Positions 51,354-60,067 are shown, counted from the stretch's first letter. The stretch: 64,000 bases of DNA from Kutzneria sp. 744 (GCF_000568255.1 NZ_KK037166.1:7822810-7886809), one strand, 5' to 3'. Notes: a model not told the origin generated them from the sequence alone. A program made the numbers and translations.

Positions 51354-51803
51354 TCAGGAGTTCTGCTGCTTGATCGCGTCGATCGCCGACGTGGCGACGG
51401 TCTCCGCCGAAGCGCAGGCGCCGTCTCCCTTCGTGTTGGCCATGATTCGCTGCTTGTCCCCGACAACCACCCAAACGGTGCAGCTGCCCTGGCCGCCGAC
51501 CTCGTAGCCCGGATAGCCGTCGACCGTCTTCTGGTCGCCGCCCTTGGGCGCCGGCGCGTCGAGCTCCACATGGAACAGGATGTTCGAGCCGTTCGAATCC
51601 TTCGGATACAGCTGGCAGACGCCCACGTTCGGCGGCGTGGGACGGGGGAACGTCCGGCCGACGCCCAGGCTCGACAGCTGGTCCGCGCCGAACATCGAGC
51701 ACGGCTTGTCCACATAGGGCTTCAGGTTCAGGTCGGCCGCCTGGGCCGACGAGCAGCCGGCCAGGGCAAGGGTCGCTAGCCCGAACAGCAGGACTCGGCT
51801 CAC
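51354..51803 (-). CDS. DUF3558-type lipoprotein
   Basis: From GTG 51803 the 149-residue precursor has lipobox LALAGCSSA. The mature domain has two cysteines (KPCSMFGADQLSSLGVG and VGVCQLYP, then GSCTVWVVVGD), VDGYPGYEV, and the ending AETVATSAIDAIKQQNS. These match DUF3558 domains, which are abundant in Pseudonocardiaceae and found in mycobacterial lipoproteins. Its start overlaps the stop of the PPOX-fold gene (GTGA). Role unknown, extracellular. Confidence 0.85.
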   Translation of the reverse strand: MSRVLLFGLATLALAGCSSAQAADLNLKPYVDKPCSMFGADQLSSLGVGRTFPRPTPPNVGVCQLYPKDSNGSNILFHVELDAPAPKGGDQKTVDGYPGYEVGGQGSCTVWVVVGDKQRIMANTKGDGACASAETVATSAIDAIKQQNS

Positions 51804-52282
51804 GCGCGCCACGCCGCCGCCTTCTTGCCGGTGGCCAGCTGCTCGCCGGTCAGCACGCGGACCCGCCACGGATCCAGCCGGAGCACGGAGAACGCAGGTG
51901 AGGAGGGCCCGTCCCAGCCCGGCACGCCGATGCCGCCGGGGTCGTAGCCCAGCGGCTCGGGGGCGTCGGCGAACAGGTGCCAGACCCGCTCCTTGACCGC
52001 CGGGTCCTGCTCCCAGGTGGCCCGGCATTCCGCCAGACAGGTGTCGTGGTTCTGCGCCCAGTAGTTGCACGCCGTGAACGCGCTGTGCTCGAGTTGAGCC
52101 TTCTTCGGTCCCGCCTGCATGGTGGCGATCCAGCCGGTCAGGCGGGCGCCGTCCCACTCCCAGAACGGGTGCAGCACGCGGGAGCGGGGCCGGTTGGCGA
52201 CGTCCACGGTCGACACCGTGCACCACACGATCCGGTGAGCCATCTCCACGAATGCGGGTGCGATCTCACTGAGCGCAAGCAT
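51800..52282 (-). CDS. Pyridoxamine 5'-phosphate oxidase-fold protein
   Basis: The 160-residue protein has the split-barrel opening MAHRIVWCTVSTVDVANRPRSRVLHPFWEWDG, seen as VWCTVSTVDVANRPRSRVLHP, where the family has 'atvdpdGrPrsrpv'. Then come GWIATMQAGPKKAQLEHS and RLDPWRVRVLTGEQL. It probably binds FMN, F420 or heme and reduces small molecules. First gene of a unit with the DUF3558 lipoprotein. It diverges from bfaA across 127 bp. Confidence 0.85.
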   Translation of the reverse strand: MLALSEIAPAFVEMAHRIVWCTVSTVDVANRPRSRVLHPFWEWDGARLTGWIATMQAGPKKAQLEHSAFTACNYWAQNHDTCLAECRATWEQDPAVKERVWHLFADAPEPLGYDPGGIGVPGWDGPSSPAFSVLRLDPWRVRVLTGEQLATGKKAAAWRA

Positions 52283-52409
52283 GCCGGCCAGTATCGCAGC
52301 TCATTTCCCGCCCGGTGGCCGTCCGCGGGGGCAGCGTGTGTCGAGGATGACAATGGATCGGGTTATTCCGACGTGACGCGGGGCACCTGGGCCAATAGAG
52401 TCGGTTGCC

Positions 52410-53795
52410 GTGGGCAACCAAGCAGGTGGGACGGCGATTTCCGACCGACACGACGCGGACGTGGCGGCGCTGCGGGCGCAGTACGACGCGCTGCCGCCCG
52501 GAACGCCGGTGCGGCTGCGCAAGCCGACCTCGAACCTGTTCCGGTTCCGCGACGCCAACGCGCACCCCGGCCTGGACGTGAGCCCGTTCAACCGGGTGCT
52601 CAGCGTCGATCCGGCCACGCGCACCGCCCAGGTCGGCGGCATGACGACGTACGAGAACCTGGCCGACGCCACGCTCCGGCACGGCCTGATGCCGCACGTC
52701 GTGCCGCAGCTGAAGACGATCACGCTCGGTGGCGCCGTCTCCGGCCTCGGCATCGAGTCCTCCTCCTTCCGCAACGGCCTGCCGCACGAGTCCGTGCGCG
52801 AGATGGAGATCCTCACCGGCGACGGCCGGGTCGTCGTCGCCCGCGCCGACAACGAGCACGCGGAGCTGTTCTCCGGCTTCCCCAACTCCTACGGCACGCT
52901 CGGCTACTCGCTGCGCCTGGAGATCGACCTCCAGCCGGTCAAGCCGTACGTGCGGCTGCGTCACGTGCGCTTCGACAACGCCCACGACTGCGCCGCCGCG
53001 ATCGCCCGCATCTGCGCCGAGCGCTCGTACGACGGCGAGGCCGTCGAGTTCATCGACGGCACGGTGTTCAGCCGCGGCGCCATGTTCCTGACGCTGGGCG
53101 ACTTCGTCGACTCCGCCCCGCACACGAGCGACTACACCGGCCAGCAGATCTACTACAAGTCCATCCCGTTCAAGCAGGTCGACTACCTGACCGTGCGGGA
53201 CTACCTGTGGCGCTGGGACACCGACTGGTTCTGGTGCTCCAAGGCGCTGGGCGTGCAGGACCCGTGGATCCGCCGGCTGGTGCCGCGCAAGTACCTGCGC
53301 TCCGACGTCTACCGCCGGATCGTCGCCATGGACCGGCACTACGGCCTGAGCCGCCGCGTGGAGACGCTGCTGCACGGCTATCCCAGCGAGCCGGTGATCC
53401 AGGACATCGAGGTGCCGGTCGACCGGCTGCCCGAGTTCCTGGAGTTCTTCGACTCCGAGATCGGCATCAGCCCGGTGTGGCTGTGCCCGCTCCAGGTCAC
53501 CGACGGCCGTCCCTGGCCGCTGTACCCGCTCGACCCGAAGACGTTGTACGTCAACGTGGGGTTCTGGTCGGGCGTGCGGCTCGGGTTCGGCGAGGAGGAG
53601 GGCGTCTACAACCGGCGCATCGAGCGGGTGGTCGCCGAGCTCGGCGGCCACAAGTCGCTCTACTCCGACTCGTACTACCCGCCGGAGGAGTTCTGGCGGT
53701 TCTACAACGGGGACGCGTATCGGCAGCTCAAGCGGGACTACGATCCCGCCAGCCGCCTGCCCGACCTGTACGACAAGTGTGTCCGAGGGCGCTAG
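52410..53795 (+). CDS. bfaA: FAD-dependent oxidoreductase for 10-methyl fatty acid synthesis
   Basis: The 461-residue protein starts at GTG 52410. The N-terminal FAD-binding (DprE/GlcD-like PCMH) domain has VDPATRTAQVGGMTTYENLADATL and TITLGGAVSGLGIESSSFRNGLPHESV, seen as ITLGGAVSGLGIESSSF; the C-terminal half has DWFWCSKALGVQDPWIRR and YPLDPKTLYVNVGFW. It matches the mycobacterial BfaA/TmsA enzyme, which reduces the 10-methylene intermediate made from oleoyl phospholipids to 10-methylstearate. The methyltransferase gene follows at 53827. This supports tuberculostearic-type lipids in the organism. Confidence 0.85.
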   Translation: MGNQAGGTAISDRHDADVAALRAQYDALPPGTPVRLRKPTSNLFRFRDANAHPGLDVSPFNRVLSVDPATRTAQVGGMTTYENLADATLRHGLMPHVVPQLKTITLGGAVSGLGIESSSFRNGLPHESVREMEILTGDGRVVVARADNEHAELFSGFPNSYGTLGYSLRLEIDLQPVKPYVRLRHVRFDNAHDCAAAIARICAERSYDGEAVEFIDGTVFSRGAMFLTLGDFVDSAPHTSDYTGQQIYYKSIPFKQVDYLTVRDYLWRWDTDWFWCSKALGVQDPWIRRLVPRKYLRSDVYRRIVAMDRHYGLSRRVETLLHGYPSEPVIQDIEVPVDRLPEFLEFFDSEIGISPVWLCPLQVTDGRPWPLYPLDPKTLYVNVGFWSGVRLGFGEEEGVYNRRIERVVAELGGHKSLYSDSYYPPEEFWRFYNGDAYRQLKRDYDPASRLPDLYDKCVRGR

Positions 53796-53826
53796 CACCC
53801 GGGGGCGTGGAAGAGAGGGGTCGCTG

Positions 53827-55065
53827 ATGCGGCTAGCGGAGCTGTTCAGCCGGACGCTCAAGGCGGACAAGATCGAGTTCGTCGGCTACGACGGCAGCCG
53901 GTCGGGCCCGGCCGACGCCGAGGTCCGCATCGAGATCAGGTCCCCGTTCGCGCTGTCCTACCTGTCGCGCTATCGCACCGCTTAGGCTGGCGAGGGGTAC
54001 GTCACCGGGCACCTCGAGGTGGTCGGCGACCTGTACAAGACGTTCCACATGCTCGGCGACATCGAGCTGGGCAAGCTGGACCCCAAGACCACCGTGGAAC
54101 TGGTCGCGCTGCTGGCCAAGCACCGGTTCTGGTGGCCGGTCAGCCCGCCGCCGCACGAGGCGCGGCCCAAGGGCTGGCGGCACTCCAAGAGCCGCGACGC
54201 GCAGGCCATCTCCCACCACTACGACGTGTCCAACCGGTTCTACGAGTGGGTGCTCGGGCCGTCCATGGCCTACACCTGCGCCGTCTACCCGACCGACGAC
54301 GCCTCGCTGGAGACCGCCCAGTTCACCAAGCACGACCTGGTCGCCCGCAAGCTCGGCCTGACCGAGGGCATGCGGCTGCTCGACGTCGGCTGCGGCTGGG
54401 GCGGCATGGTCATGCACGCCGCCGAGCACTACGGTGTCAAGGCCCTGGGCGTCACCCTGTCCCGGTCGCAGGCCGAGTGGGCGCAGAAGGCCATCGTCGA
54501 GCGGGGCCTGCAGGACCTGGCCGAGGTCCGGTTCATGGACTACCGCGACGTGCCCGAGAGCGGCTTCGACGCGATCAGCTCCATCGGCCTGACCGAGCAC
54601 ATCGGCGCGGCCAACCTGCCCTCGTACTTCACCAGCCTGTACGAGAAGCTCCGCCCGGGCGGCCGCCTGCTCAACCACTGCATCACCCGGCCCAGCGACG
54701 ACTTCCCGTTCAAGGCCGGCGGTTTCATCACCCGCTACATCTTCCCGGACGGCGAGCTCGAAGGCCCCGGCTACCTGATGTCGCGGATGAACGACGCCGG
54801 CTTCGAGGTGCGGCACTCCGAGAACATCCGCGAGCACTACGCCAAGACCCTCGGCGGCTGGTGCGACAACCTCACCGAGCACTGGGACGAGGCCGTCGAG
54901 GAGGTCGGGCTGCCCAAGGCCCGCATCTGGCGCCTCTACCTGGCCGCCTGCCAGTGGGGCTTCGACATCAACAACATCCAGCTGCACCAGATCCTCGGCG
55001 TGAAGCTGGACGGCACCGCCTCGCACATGCCCCTCCGCCCCAACTGGGAACCGCCCCAGTCCTGA
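53827..55065 (+). CDS. bfaB: SAM-dependent fatty acid methyltransferase, interrupted near 53983
   Basis: From ATG 53827 the frame is 413 codons with TAG at 53983-53985. After it the cyclopropane-synthase-type enzyme is intact: SRDAQAISHHYDVSNRFYEWVLGPSMAYTCA (parts: HHYDVSNRFYEWVLG), the SAM site LLDVGCGWGGMVMHAAEHYGV, SIGLTEHIG. Near the stop a neighbouring frame reads APLRLARG and rejoins YVTGHLEVVGDLY, matching the family's 'LGLARAYVxGDLEV'. One base too many near 53961-53968 and one G too few at 53994-53997 would restore everything. So paired indels explain it better than a nonsense mutation. It methylates C10 of oleoyl chains. Confidence 0.8.
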
Positions 55066-55096
55066 GGCCTGAGGCCTGAGGACTGAGGCCGCCGTT

Positions 55097-55153
55097 ATGC
55101 AGGGAAGGACGCCTTACCCTCGTTCAACGCGGGTAAGGCGTCCTTCCCTGCAT
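55097..55153. repeat. Perfect hairpin, copy 2 of the 44999 element
   Basis: The arms (55097-55119 and 55131-55153) pair over 23 bases; the inner 21 are identical to the stem at 44999. The loop is TCGTTCAACGC. It lies between bfaB and the convergent nitrilase gene, where it can end both transcripts. The nitrilase frame runs into it and takes its last codons (MQGRTPYPR) from the repeat. Confidence 0.8.
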
Positions 55154-56059
55154 GTCCAGGCCCGTCACCGCCTGCCGCTCCGACTGGTCGACGTGGAGGC
55201 TGAAGACGTCCGGGCGGGCGTAGTGGCCGACGGCGTCGAAGTCGAAGCGGGCGCGGGGCAGGTCGTCGAGGTCGAGCTCGGCGGTGAGGATGCCCTCGCA
55301 GTCCCGCAGCGGGCCGGCCAGCACCTCGCCCAGCGGGGACACGATCACGGAGCCGCCGTTGATCAGCACCGGCCCCATGGCCTCGGTGTGCAGCTCGGCC
55401 GGCACCCCGTCCCGGCGCAGGAACTGGTTGGCGCTCAACACGAAGCACCGCCCCTCCAGCGCGATGTGCCGCATGCTGGCCTGCCACTGGTCGCGATCGT
55501 CCACGGTGGGCGCGCACCACAGGTCGACGCCCTTGGCGTACATGGTGGTGCGGAACAGCGGCATGTAGTTCTCCCAGCAGATCGCCGACCCCAGGCGCGC
55601 GGCGCCGGTGTCGATCACCGGGAGGGTGGAGCCGTCGCCCTGGCCCCACAGGTAGCGCTCGGCGGCCGTCGGCAGCAGCTTGCGGTGCAGGCCGAGGTAG
55701 CCGGTCGGCCCGAAGAACAGGGCCACGCAGTACAGCGTCGCGCCCCGGCGCTCGACCGCCCCGACCACGGCGTGGCAGCGCAGGTCGCGGGTGAGAGCGG
55801 CCAGGGCGTCGACCTCGGGACCGGGGATCTCGATCGCCGCGGCGTGGTAGCGGCGGAACAGCTCGCGGCCGGCGTCGGTGCGGCGGCCGACCGTGATGTC
55901 GAAGTCGAGGCCCTTCGGGTAGCCGCCGAGGAACGCCTCCGGCAGCACCACGACGTCGGCGCGGGCCTCCCGGATGAGCCCCTCGGCGCGGGATAACGCC
56001 GCCGGCGTGTCGAACAGCGGTGCGGCGGACTGCACGACGGCGGCGGTCAGCTTGGCCAT
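55124..56059 (-). CDS. Nitrilase-family carbon-nitrogen hydrolase
   Basis: The 311-residue protein has the catalytic triad Glu41 (VVLPEAFLGGYPKG), Lys127 (GLHRKLLPT) and Cys161 (SAICWENYMP), with VAGAVERRG-like spacing of true nitrilases rather than amidases; CWENYMPL is characteristic of aliphatic and aryl nitrilases. It would hydrolyse nitriles to acids and ammonia. The last about nine residues are encoded by the hairpin repeat, so the ancestral end was probably altered by its insertion. It diverges from the APH-like kinase across 35 bp. Confidence 0.9.
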   Translation of the reverse strand: MAKLTAAVVQSAAPLFDTPAALSRAEGLIREARADVVVLPEAFLGGYPKGLDFDITVGRRTDAGRELFRRYHAAAIEIPGPEVDALAALTRDLRCHAVVGAVERRGATLYCVALFFGPTGYLGLHRKLLPTAAERYLWGQGDGSTLPVIDTGAARLGSAICWENYMPLFRTTMYAKGVDLWCAPTVDDRDQWQASMRHIALEGRCFVLSANQFLRRDGVPAELHTEAMGPVLINGGSVIVSPLGEVLAGPLRDCEGILTAELDLDDLPRARFDFDAVGHYARPDVFSLHVDQSERQAVTGLDMQGRTPYPR

Positions 56060-56094
56060 GACGCGACGCTACCCGTCGATCTACAGTCGAGGCC

Positions 56095-56952
56095 ATGATC
56101 GATGTGCCGGACGCTTTCGCCCAGGCCACGGCGCTGCGTGAGGGCGAGGCCGGCCGGTCGTGGCTGCGTTCGCTGCCGGCCATCGTCGACGAGCTGCTGC
56201 AACGCTGGTCATGCGTGCCGGCCGGATCGATCAAGCACGGCGCCGTCGGGATCGTGCTGCCGGTGCGCCGCGGCGACCTGGCCGCCGTGATCAAGGTGTC
56301 CTTTCCGCATCCCGGCAACGTCGACCAGCCCGCCGCGTTCGCCGCCTGGCGCGGCCGTGGCGCCGTCCGCCTGCACGAGCGTGACGACGCGCGGTTCGCG
56401 ATGCTGCTGGAGCGGGCCGGGCCCGGCACCCTGGCCGAGGTGGCCGACGACGACCGGGCCGTCGGCATTCTGGGCGAATTGTCCCGGCGATTGGCCGTCC
56501 CCGCGCCGCCCGGGCTGCCGCGGATCCGGGACGAGGTCGCCGGCTGGGAGGCGGAGATACTCGCGGCCGGGTCGCTGCCGCCACGCGTCGTGGACGCCGC
56601 CGTCGCCGCCCTGCGTGAACTCGACCACCCCGAAACCGTTGTGCACGGGGATCTGCACGATACCAACGTGCTGGCCGCCGAGCGTGAACCGTGGCTGGCC
56701 ATCGATCCCAAGGGCCTGGTCGGCGATCCCGCCTACGACGCCTTCACGGTGATCCACAGCCCGCGCCTACTGCTCACATCCGGCCACCTGCGCGCGTTGG
56801 ACATCTTCTGCGAGGCCGCCGGGATCGATCGGGAGCGGGCGCGGCGCTGGGCGCTGGTCCGCACTGTCCGATCGGTGCTGTGGGATCGGCGGCACGGACC
56901 ATCCTGGCTGGTCGAGGCCGGTCACCGTCTCATCGCAACACTGCTCGACTGA
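56095..56952 (+). CDS. Aminoglycoside/hydroxyurea phosphotransferase-family kinase
   Basis: The 285-residue protein has the phosphotransferase catalytic loop TVVHGDLHDTNVLAA (Asp in HGDLH, Asn in TN) and the metal site LAIDPKGLVGDPAYDAFTV, which is the wording of the APH(6)/hydroxyurea kinase family. The N-lobe has GIVLPV... AAVIKVSFPHPGN with the ATP lysine. It could inactivate streptomycin-like compounds or act on another hydroxyl substrate. Monocistronic. Confidence 0.85.
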   Translation: MIDVPDAFAQATALREGEAGRSWLRSLPAIVDELLQRWSCVPAGSIKHGAVGIVLPVRRGDLAAVIKVSFPHPGNVDQPAAFAAWRGRGAVRLHERDDARFAMLLERAGPGTLAEVADDDRAVGILGELSRRLAVPAPPGLPRIRDEVAGWEAEILAAGSLPPRVVDAAVAALRELDHPETVVHGDLHDTNVLAAEREPWLAIDPKGLVGDPAYDAFTVIHSPRLLLTSGHLRALDIFCEAAGIDRERARRWALVRTVRSVLWDRRHGPSWLVEAGHRLIATLLD

Positions 56953-57109
56953 GCACGCGGCGCGCACCCTACTACTGGTGAGCAGTTCTCGCGCGACTTG
57001 TACGAAGCCCCTTGCCTCCGTGGTCTAGACCTCGGATACTCGCTGATACCGCCGCCACGGGACCGATCATGAGGGAGCATCGTAAAAGCGATCTGAGAGG
57101 TGATCGACT

Positions 57110-57946
57110 GTGACGCCTTCCCTGCGGCGCTCACGACCACTGCCCGTGCTGGCCGCGCTGTTCGCCATCGCGCTCGCGATGTCGGGAAACGCTGCCGCGG
57201 CAACGTTATCCCAGGCCGGGCCGTCCTTCACGGACGACTTCACCGGTCCCGCCGGCTCCGGCGTCGACACCGGCAAGTGGCACTTCGAGACCGGCGACAA
57301 CGTCAACAACCACGAGCGCGAGTGGTACACGTCCGGCACCGACAACGCGGCCCTTGACGGCAACGGAAACCTCGTCATCACCGCCAAAAAGGAAAATCCC
57401 GGCAACTACCAGTGCTGGTACGGGTCGTGTGAGTACACCTCGGCCCGGCTGTCCACGGCCGGCCAGTTCACCCAGGCCTACGGCCACGTCGAGGCGCGCA
57501 TGAAAATCCCGCGCGGCCAGGGCATGTGGCCCGCCTTCTGGATGCTCGGCGACAACATCGGCAGCGCCGGCTGGCCGCAGTGCGGCGAGATCGACATCAT
57601 GGAGAACGTCGGCAACGAGCCCAACACCGTGCACGGCACCATCCACGGCCCCGGCTACTCCGGCTCCGCCGGAGTCGGCGCGGCCTACAACGGCCCCGTG
57701 TTCGCCGACGACTTCCACACCTACGCCATCGACTGGTCGCCCAACCAGATCAAATGGTCGGTCGACGGCAACGTGTACGAAACCCGCACGCCGGCCGACG
57801 TCAACGGCAACCAGTGGGTGTTCGACCACCCCTTCTACATCATTCTCAACCTCGCCGTCGGCGGCTACTGGCCCGGCGACCCGGACGGCAGCACGTCCTT
57901 CCCGCAGCAGCTCGTCGTCGACTACGTGCACGTGACGACCGGCTGA
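57110..57946 (+). CDS. Secreted GH16 endo-beta-glucanase
   Basis: Translation from GTG 57110 (GAGAGGTGA site) gives 278 residues with a signal peptide cut near ANAAA-type GNAAAA (residues 26-31). The GH16 active site CGEIDIMENVG has Glu160, Asp162 and Glu165. Also seen are FWMLGDNIG, and WSPNQIKWSVDGNVYET near the C-terminus. It resembles laminarinase/beta-1,3-glucanases. There is no carbohydrate-binding module. It is the first of three secreted glycanase genes on the plus strand. Confidence 0.92.
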   Translation: MTPSLRRSRPLPVLAALFAIALAMSGNAAAATLSQAGPSFTDDFTGPAGSGVDTGKWHFETGDNVNNHEREWYTSGTDNAALDGNGNLVITAKKENPGNYQCWYGSCEYTSARLSTAGQFTQAYGHVEARMKIPRGQGMWPAFWMLGDNIGSAGWPQCGEIDIMENVGNEPNTVHGTIHGPGYSGSAGVGAAYNGPVFADDFHTYAIDWSPNQIKWSVDGNVYETRTPADVNGNQWVFDHPFYIILNLAVGGYWPGDPDGSTSFPQQLVVDYVHVTTG

Positions 57947-57989
57947 CCTGTCTCGGCTCCTGTTGATCCCTGCCTACTGGAGAACATTC

Positions 57990-58925
57990 ATGCCCTGCAA
58001 GCGTTCCCTGCTCACCGGCGCGCTGGCGCTGGGCCTGGTCGGCCTCGCCGTGCCGGCCGCCCATGCCTCGCCCCACGCCCTGCCCGCCCATTTCGCCGCG
58101 CCGTACCTGGAACTCAGCGACTCCAGCGCCGGTCTGCTGGCCGAGGACATGCAGGCCAGCGGCGTCAGCCACTACACGCTGGCGTTCCTCATCCCGCAGA
58201 ACGGCTGCACCCCGCAGTGGGAGGCCGGCGGTACTCCCGTCGGCGCCTACGCCTCGGAGATCAAGGCGTTGCAGGACAAGGGCGGCGACGTGATCATCTC
58301 CTTCGGCGGCGCCCAGGGCGGTGAGCTGGCCCAGACCTGCACCTCCGTGTCCGACCTGACCGCCGCCTACGCCAACGTCGTCAAGACCTACGGTGTCAAC
58401 CGCCTCGACTTCGACATCGAGGGCGACGTGCTCGGCGACTCCGCTGCCAACGAGCGTCGCAACCAGGCCCTGGCCGCCCTGCAGCAGCAGAATCCCGGCG
58501 TCCAGGTCGACTACACCCTCGCCGTCGCGCCCGACGGCCTGCCCGGACAGGAGATGGGCGTGTTGCAGGACGCCAAGGCCAAGGGCGTCGACGTCAGCGC
58601 CGTCGACATCATGGCCATGGACTTCGGCGACGGCGAGAACGCCTTGAACGACGCCCTTTCCGCGTCCAAGGCCGCCAGCGGTCAACTCGCCGGGCTGTAC
58701 GGCATTTCCGGCTCCGAGGCGTACGGGCGGCTCGGTGTCACGCCCATTGCCGGCAAGAACGACGACAACGAGACCTTCAGCCAGGACGACGCCGGTCAGC
58801 TGGAGGATTTCGCTTCGTCCAACGGCGTGCAGCTGTTGGCCTTCTGGGAGGTCGCCAGCTACGACAAGGCCGCCGGCTACGCCTACTCGAAGATCTTCAA
58901 CAAGATCGGCGGCGGTGCGTCGTGA
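57990..58925 (+). CDS. Secreted GH18 chitinase-like protein, tandem copy 1
   Basis: From ATG 57990 the 311-residue precursor has a signal peptide ending in AHA. The barrel has DVIISFGGAQGGELAQTC and the catalytic motif NRLDFDIEG (Asp140, Asp142, Glu144 in DxxDxDxE form), then DIMAMDFGDG, and FWEVASYD near the end. It lacks binding modules and is small for a chitinase; it resembles the SGNH-free 'chitinase C-like' catalytic domains of actinomycetes. Its stop overlaps the next GTG (GTGA), and that gene is a paralogue. Confidence 0.9.
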   Translation: MPCKRSLLTGALALGLVGLAVPAAHASPHALPAHFAAPYLELSDSSAGLLAEDMQASGVSHYTLAFLIPQNGCTPQWEAGGTPVGAYASEIKALQDKGGDVIISFGGAQGGELAQTCTSVSDLTAAYANVVKTYGVNRLDFDIEGDVLGDSAANERRNQALAALQQQNPGVQVDYTLAVAPDGLPGQEMGVLQDAKAKGVDVSAVDIMAMDFGDGENALNDALSASKAASGQLAGLYGISGSEAYGRLGVTPIAGKNDDNETFSQDDAGQLEDFASSNGVQLLAFWEVASYDKAAGYAYSKIFNKIGGGAS

Positions 58926-59854
58926 AGCTCTTTCCTGTGGTCGCAGCGCTTTCGGTGTTGGCTTTGACCGCCGCCCCCGCCCATGCCGTCACCGCCGCCG
59001 AGTTCGCCCCTTACGTCGACATGACGGCCAGTGATTCCCAGTTGGACACCGCCATCACCCAGCATGGCGTCCGGTCCTTCACCGCCGCCTTCGTCATCGG
59101 GTCCGGCTGTGATCAGATCTGGGGCGACACCCTGCCCGTCGGCAACGACCCCGCCACCGACGCCGCCATCAGCAAGGCCAAGTCCGAGGGCTCGTCCGTG
59201 ATCATCGCCTCCGGCGGCGCCGCCGGCGTGCCGCTCGCGTGGACCTGCACCGACCAGGGAAGGATCGAAGATGGTTACCAGAAGATCATCAGCTCCTACG
59301 GCGTGACCTCCCTCGACTTCGACATCGAGGGCGCCGCCATCGCCGACTCCGCTGCCGCCGCCCGACACATGGCCGCCGTCAAATCCCTCAAGGCCCGCAA
59401 CCCCGGCCTCACCTTCTCCCTCACCCTGCCCGTGCTGCCCTCCGGCCTCACCGCCGACGGCGTCAACCTCATCAAGGCGGCCCATTCCGCCGGCGTCAAG
59501 GTCGACAACGTCAACATCATGGCCATGGACTACTACGCCGGTTCCCAGGACATGGGCTCCGCCGCCATCCAGGCCGCCCAGCACACCCTGTCCCAGCTCC
59601 AGTCCGTCGATTCCGGCTACAGCTACGCCAACCTCGGCATCACCCCCATGGTCGGCACCAACGACGACAACTCCACCTTCTCGTTGGCCAATGCCCAGGC
59701 CGTGAAATCCTGGGCCTCCTCCAACGGCATCGGCCGCTTGGCCTTCTGGTCCATCAACCGCGACCGCTCGTGCTCTGCGTTTTCACCCCAGGCCTCCCCC
59801 TCTTGCAGCGGCGTAAGCCAGAGCCCCTTAGCCTACGCCGACGCCTTCAAGTAA
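58922..59854 (+). CDS. Secreted GH18 chitinase-like protein, tandem copy 2
   Basis: The 310-residue precursor starts at GTG 58922 and has a signal peptide (MKLFPVVAALSVLALTAAPA). The same motifs as in copy 1 appear: SVIIASGGAAGVPLAWTC, TSLDFDIEG (Asp132, Asp134, Glu136), NIMAMDYYAG, GITPMVGTNDDN, LAFWSINRD. It has an extra cysteine pair near the end (CSAFSPQASPSCSG). The two are diverged tandem duplicates made as one operon, probably with complementary substrate preferences. Confidence 0.9.
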   Translation: MKLFPVVAALSVLALTAAPAHAVTAAEFAPYVDMTASDSQLDTAITQHGVRSFTAAFVIGSGCDQIWGDTLPVGNDPATDAAISKAKSEGSSVIIASGGAAGVPLAWTCTDQGRIEDGYQKIISSYGVTSLDFDIEGAAIADSAAAARHMAAVKSLKARNPGLTFSLTLPVLPSGLTADGVNLIKAAHSAGVKVDNVNIMAMDYYAGSQDMGSAAIQAAQHTLSQLQSVDSGYSYANLGITPMVGTNDDNSTFSLANAQAVKSWASSNGIGRLAFWSINRDRSCSAFSPQASPSCSGVSQSPLAYADAFK

Positions 59855-59933
59855 CCCCTGGGTCGCCACCCGCGGCCACACCGCGGCGAGGTAGCCCGAT
59901 CGCTCAACCAAGATCGCCGAACAACGAAGCCCG

Positions 59934-60034
59934 CGAATCAATCCAAGCATACGAACCTGACAATCCCTCCGATTCGAAGATCAACCCGATCCGGACCCGA
60001 GGAACTGTCAGACCACCGTGCTTGGATTGATTCG
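59934..60034. repeat. Long inverted repeat between convergent genes
   Basis: CGAATCAATCCAAGCA (59934-59949) and TGCTTGGATTGATTCG (60019-60034) are a perfect 16-bp inverted pair around 69 bases; CTGACA/TGTCAG adds inner symmetry. A direct repeat of the string GGGGGCTGCTCA(A)TTCG(G)ATCATG follows at 60034-60056 and 60094-60116, the second inside the end of the GH51 gene. It may be a terminator or the scar of a small mobile element. Confidence 0.6.
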
Positions 60035-60067
60035 GGGGCTGCTCAATTCGATCATGCCTGCGAACCG

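Noticed and set aside
53983-53985. TAG in bfaB as a recoded codon (pyrrolysine or read-through)
   Set aside because: The surrounding residues fit the family only in the neighbouring frame, so paired indels are a better explanation, and no recoding genes are visible.
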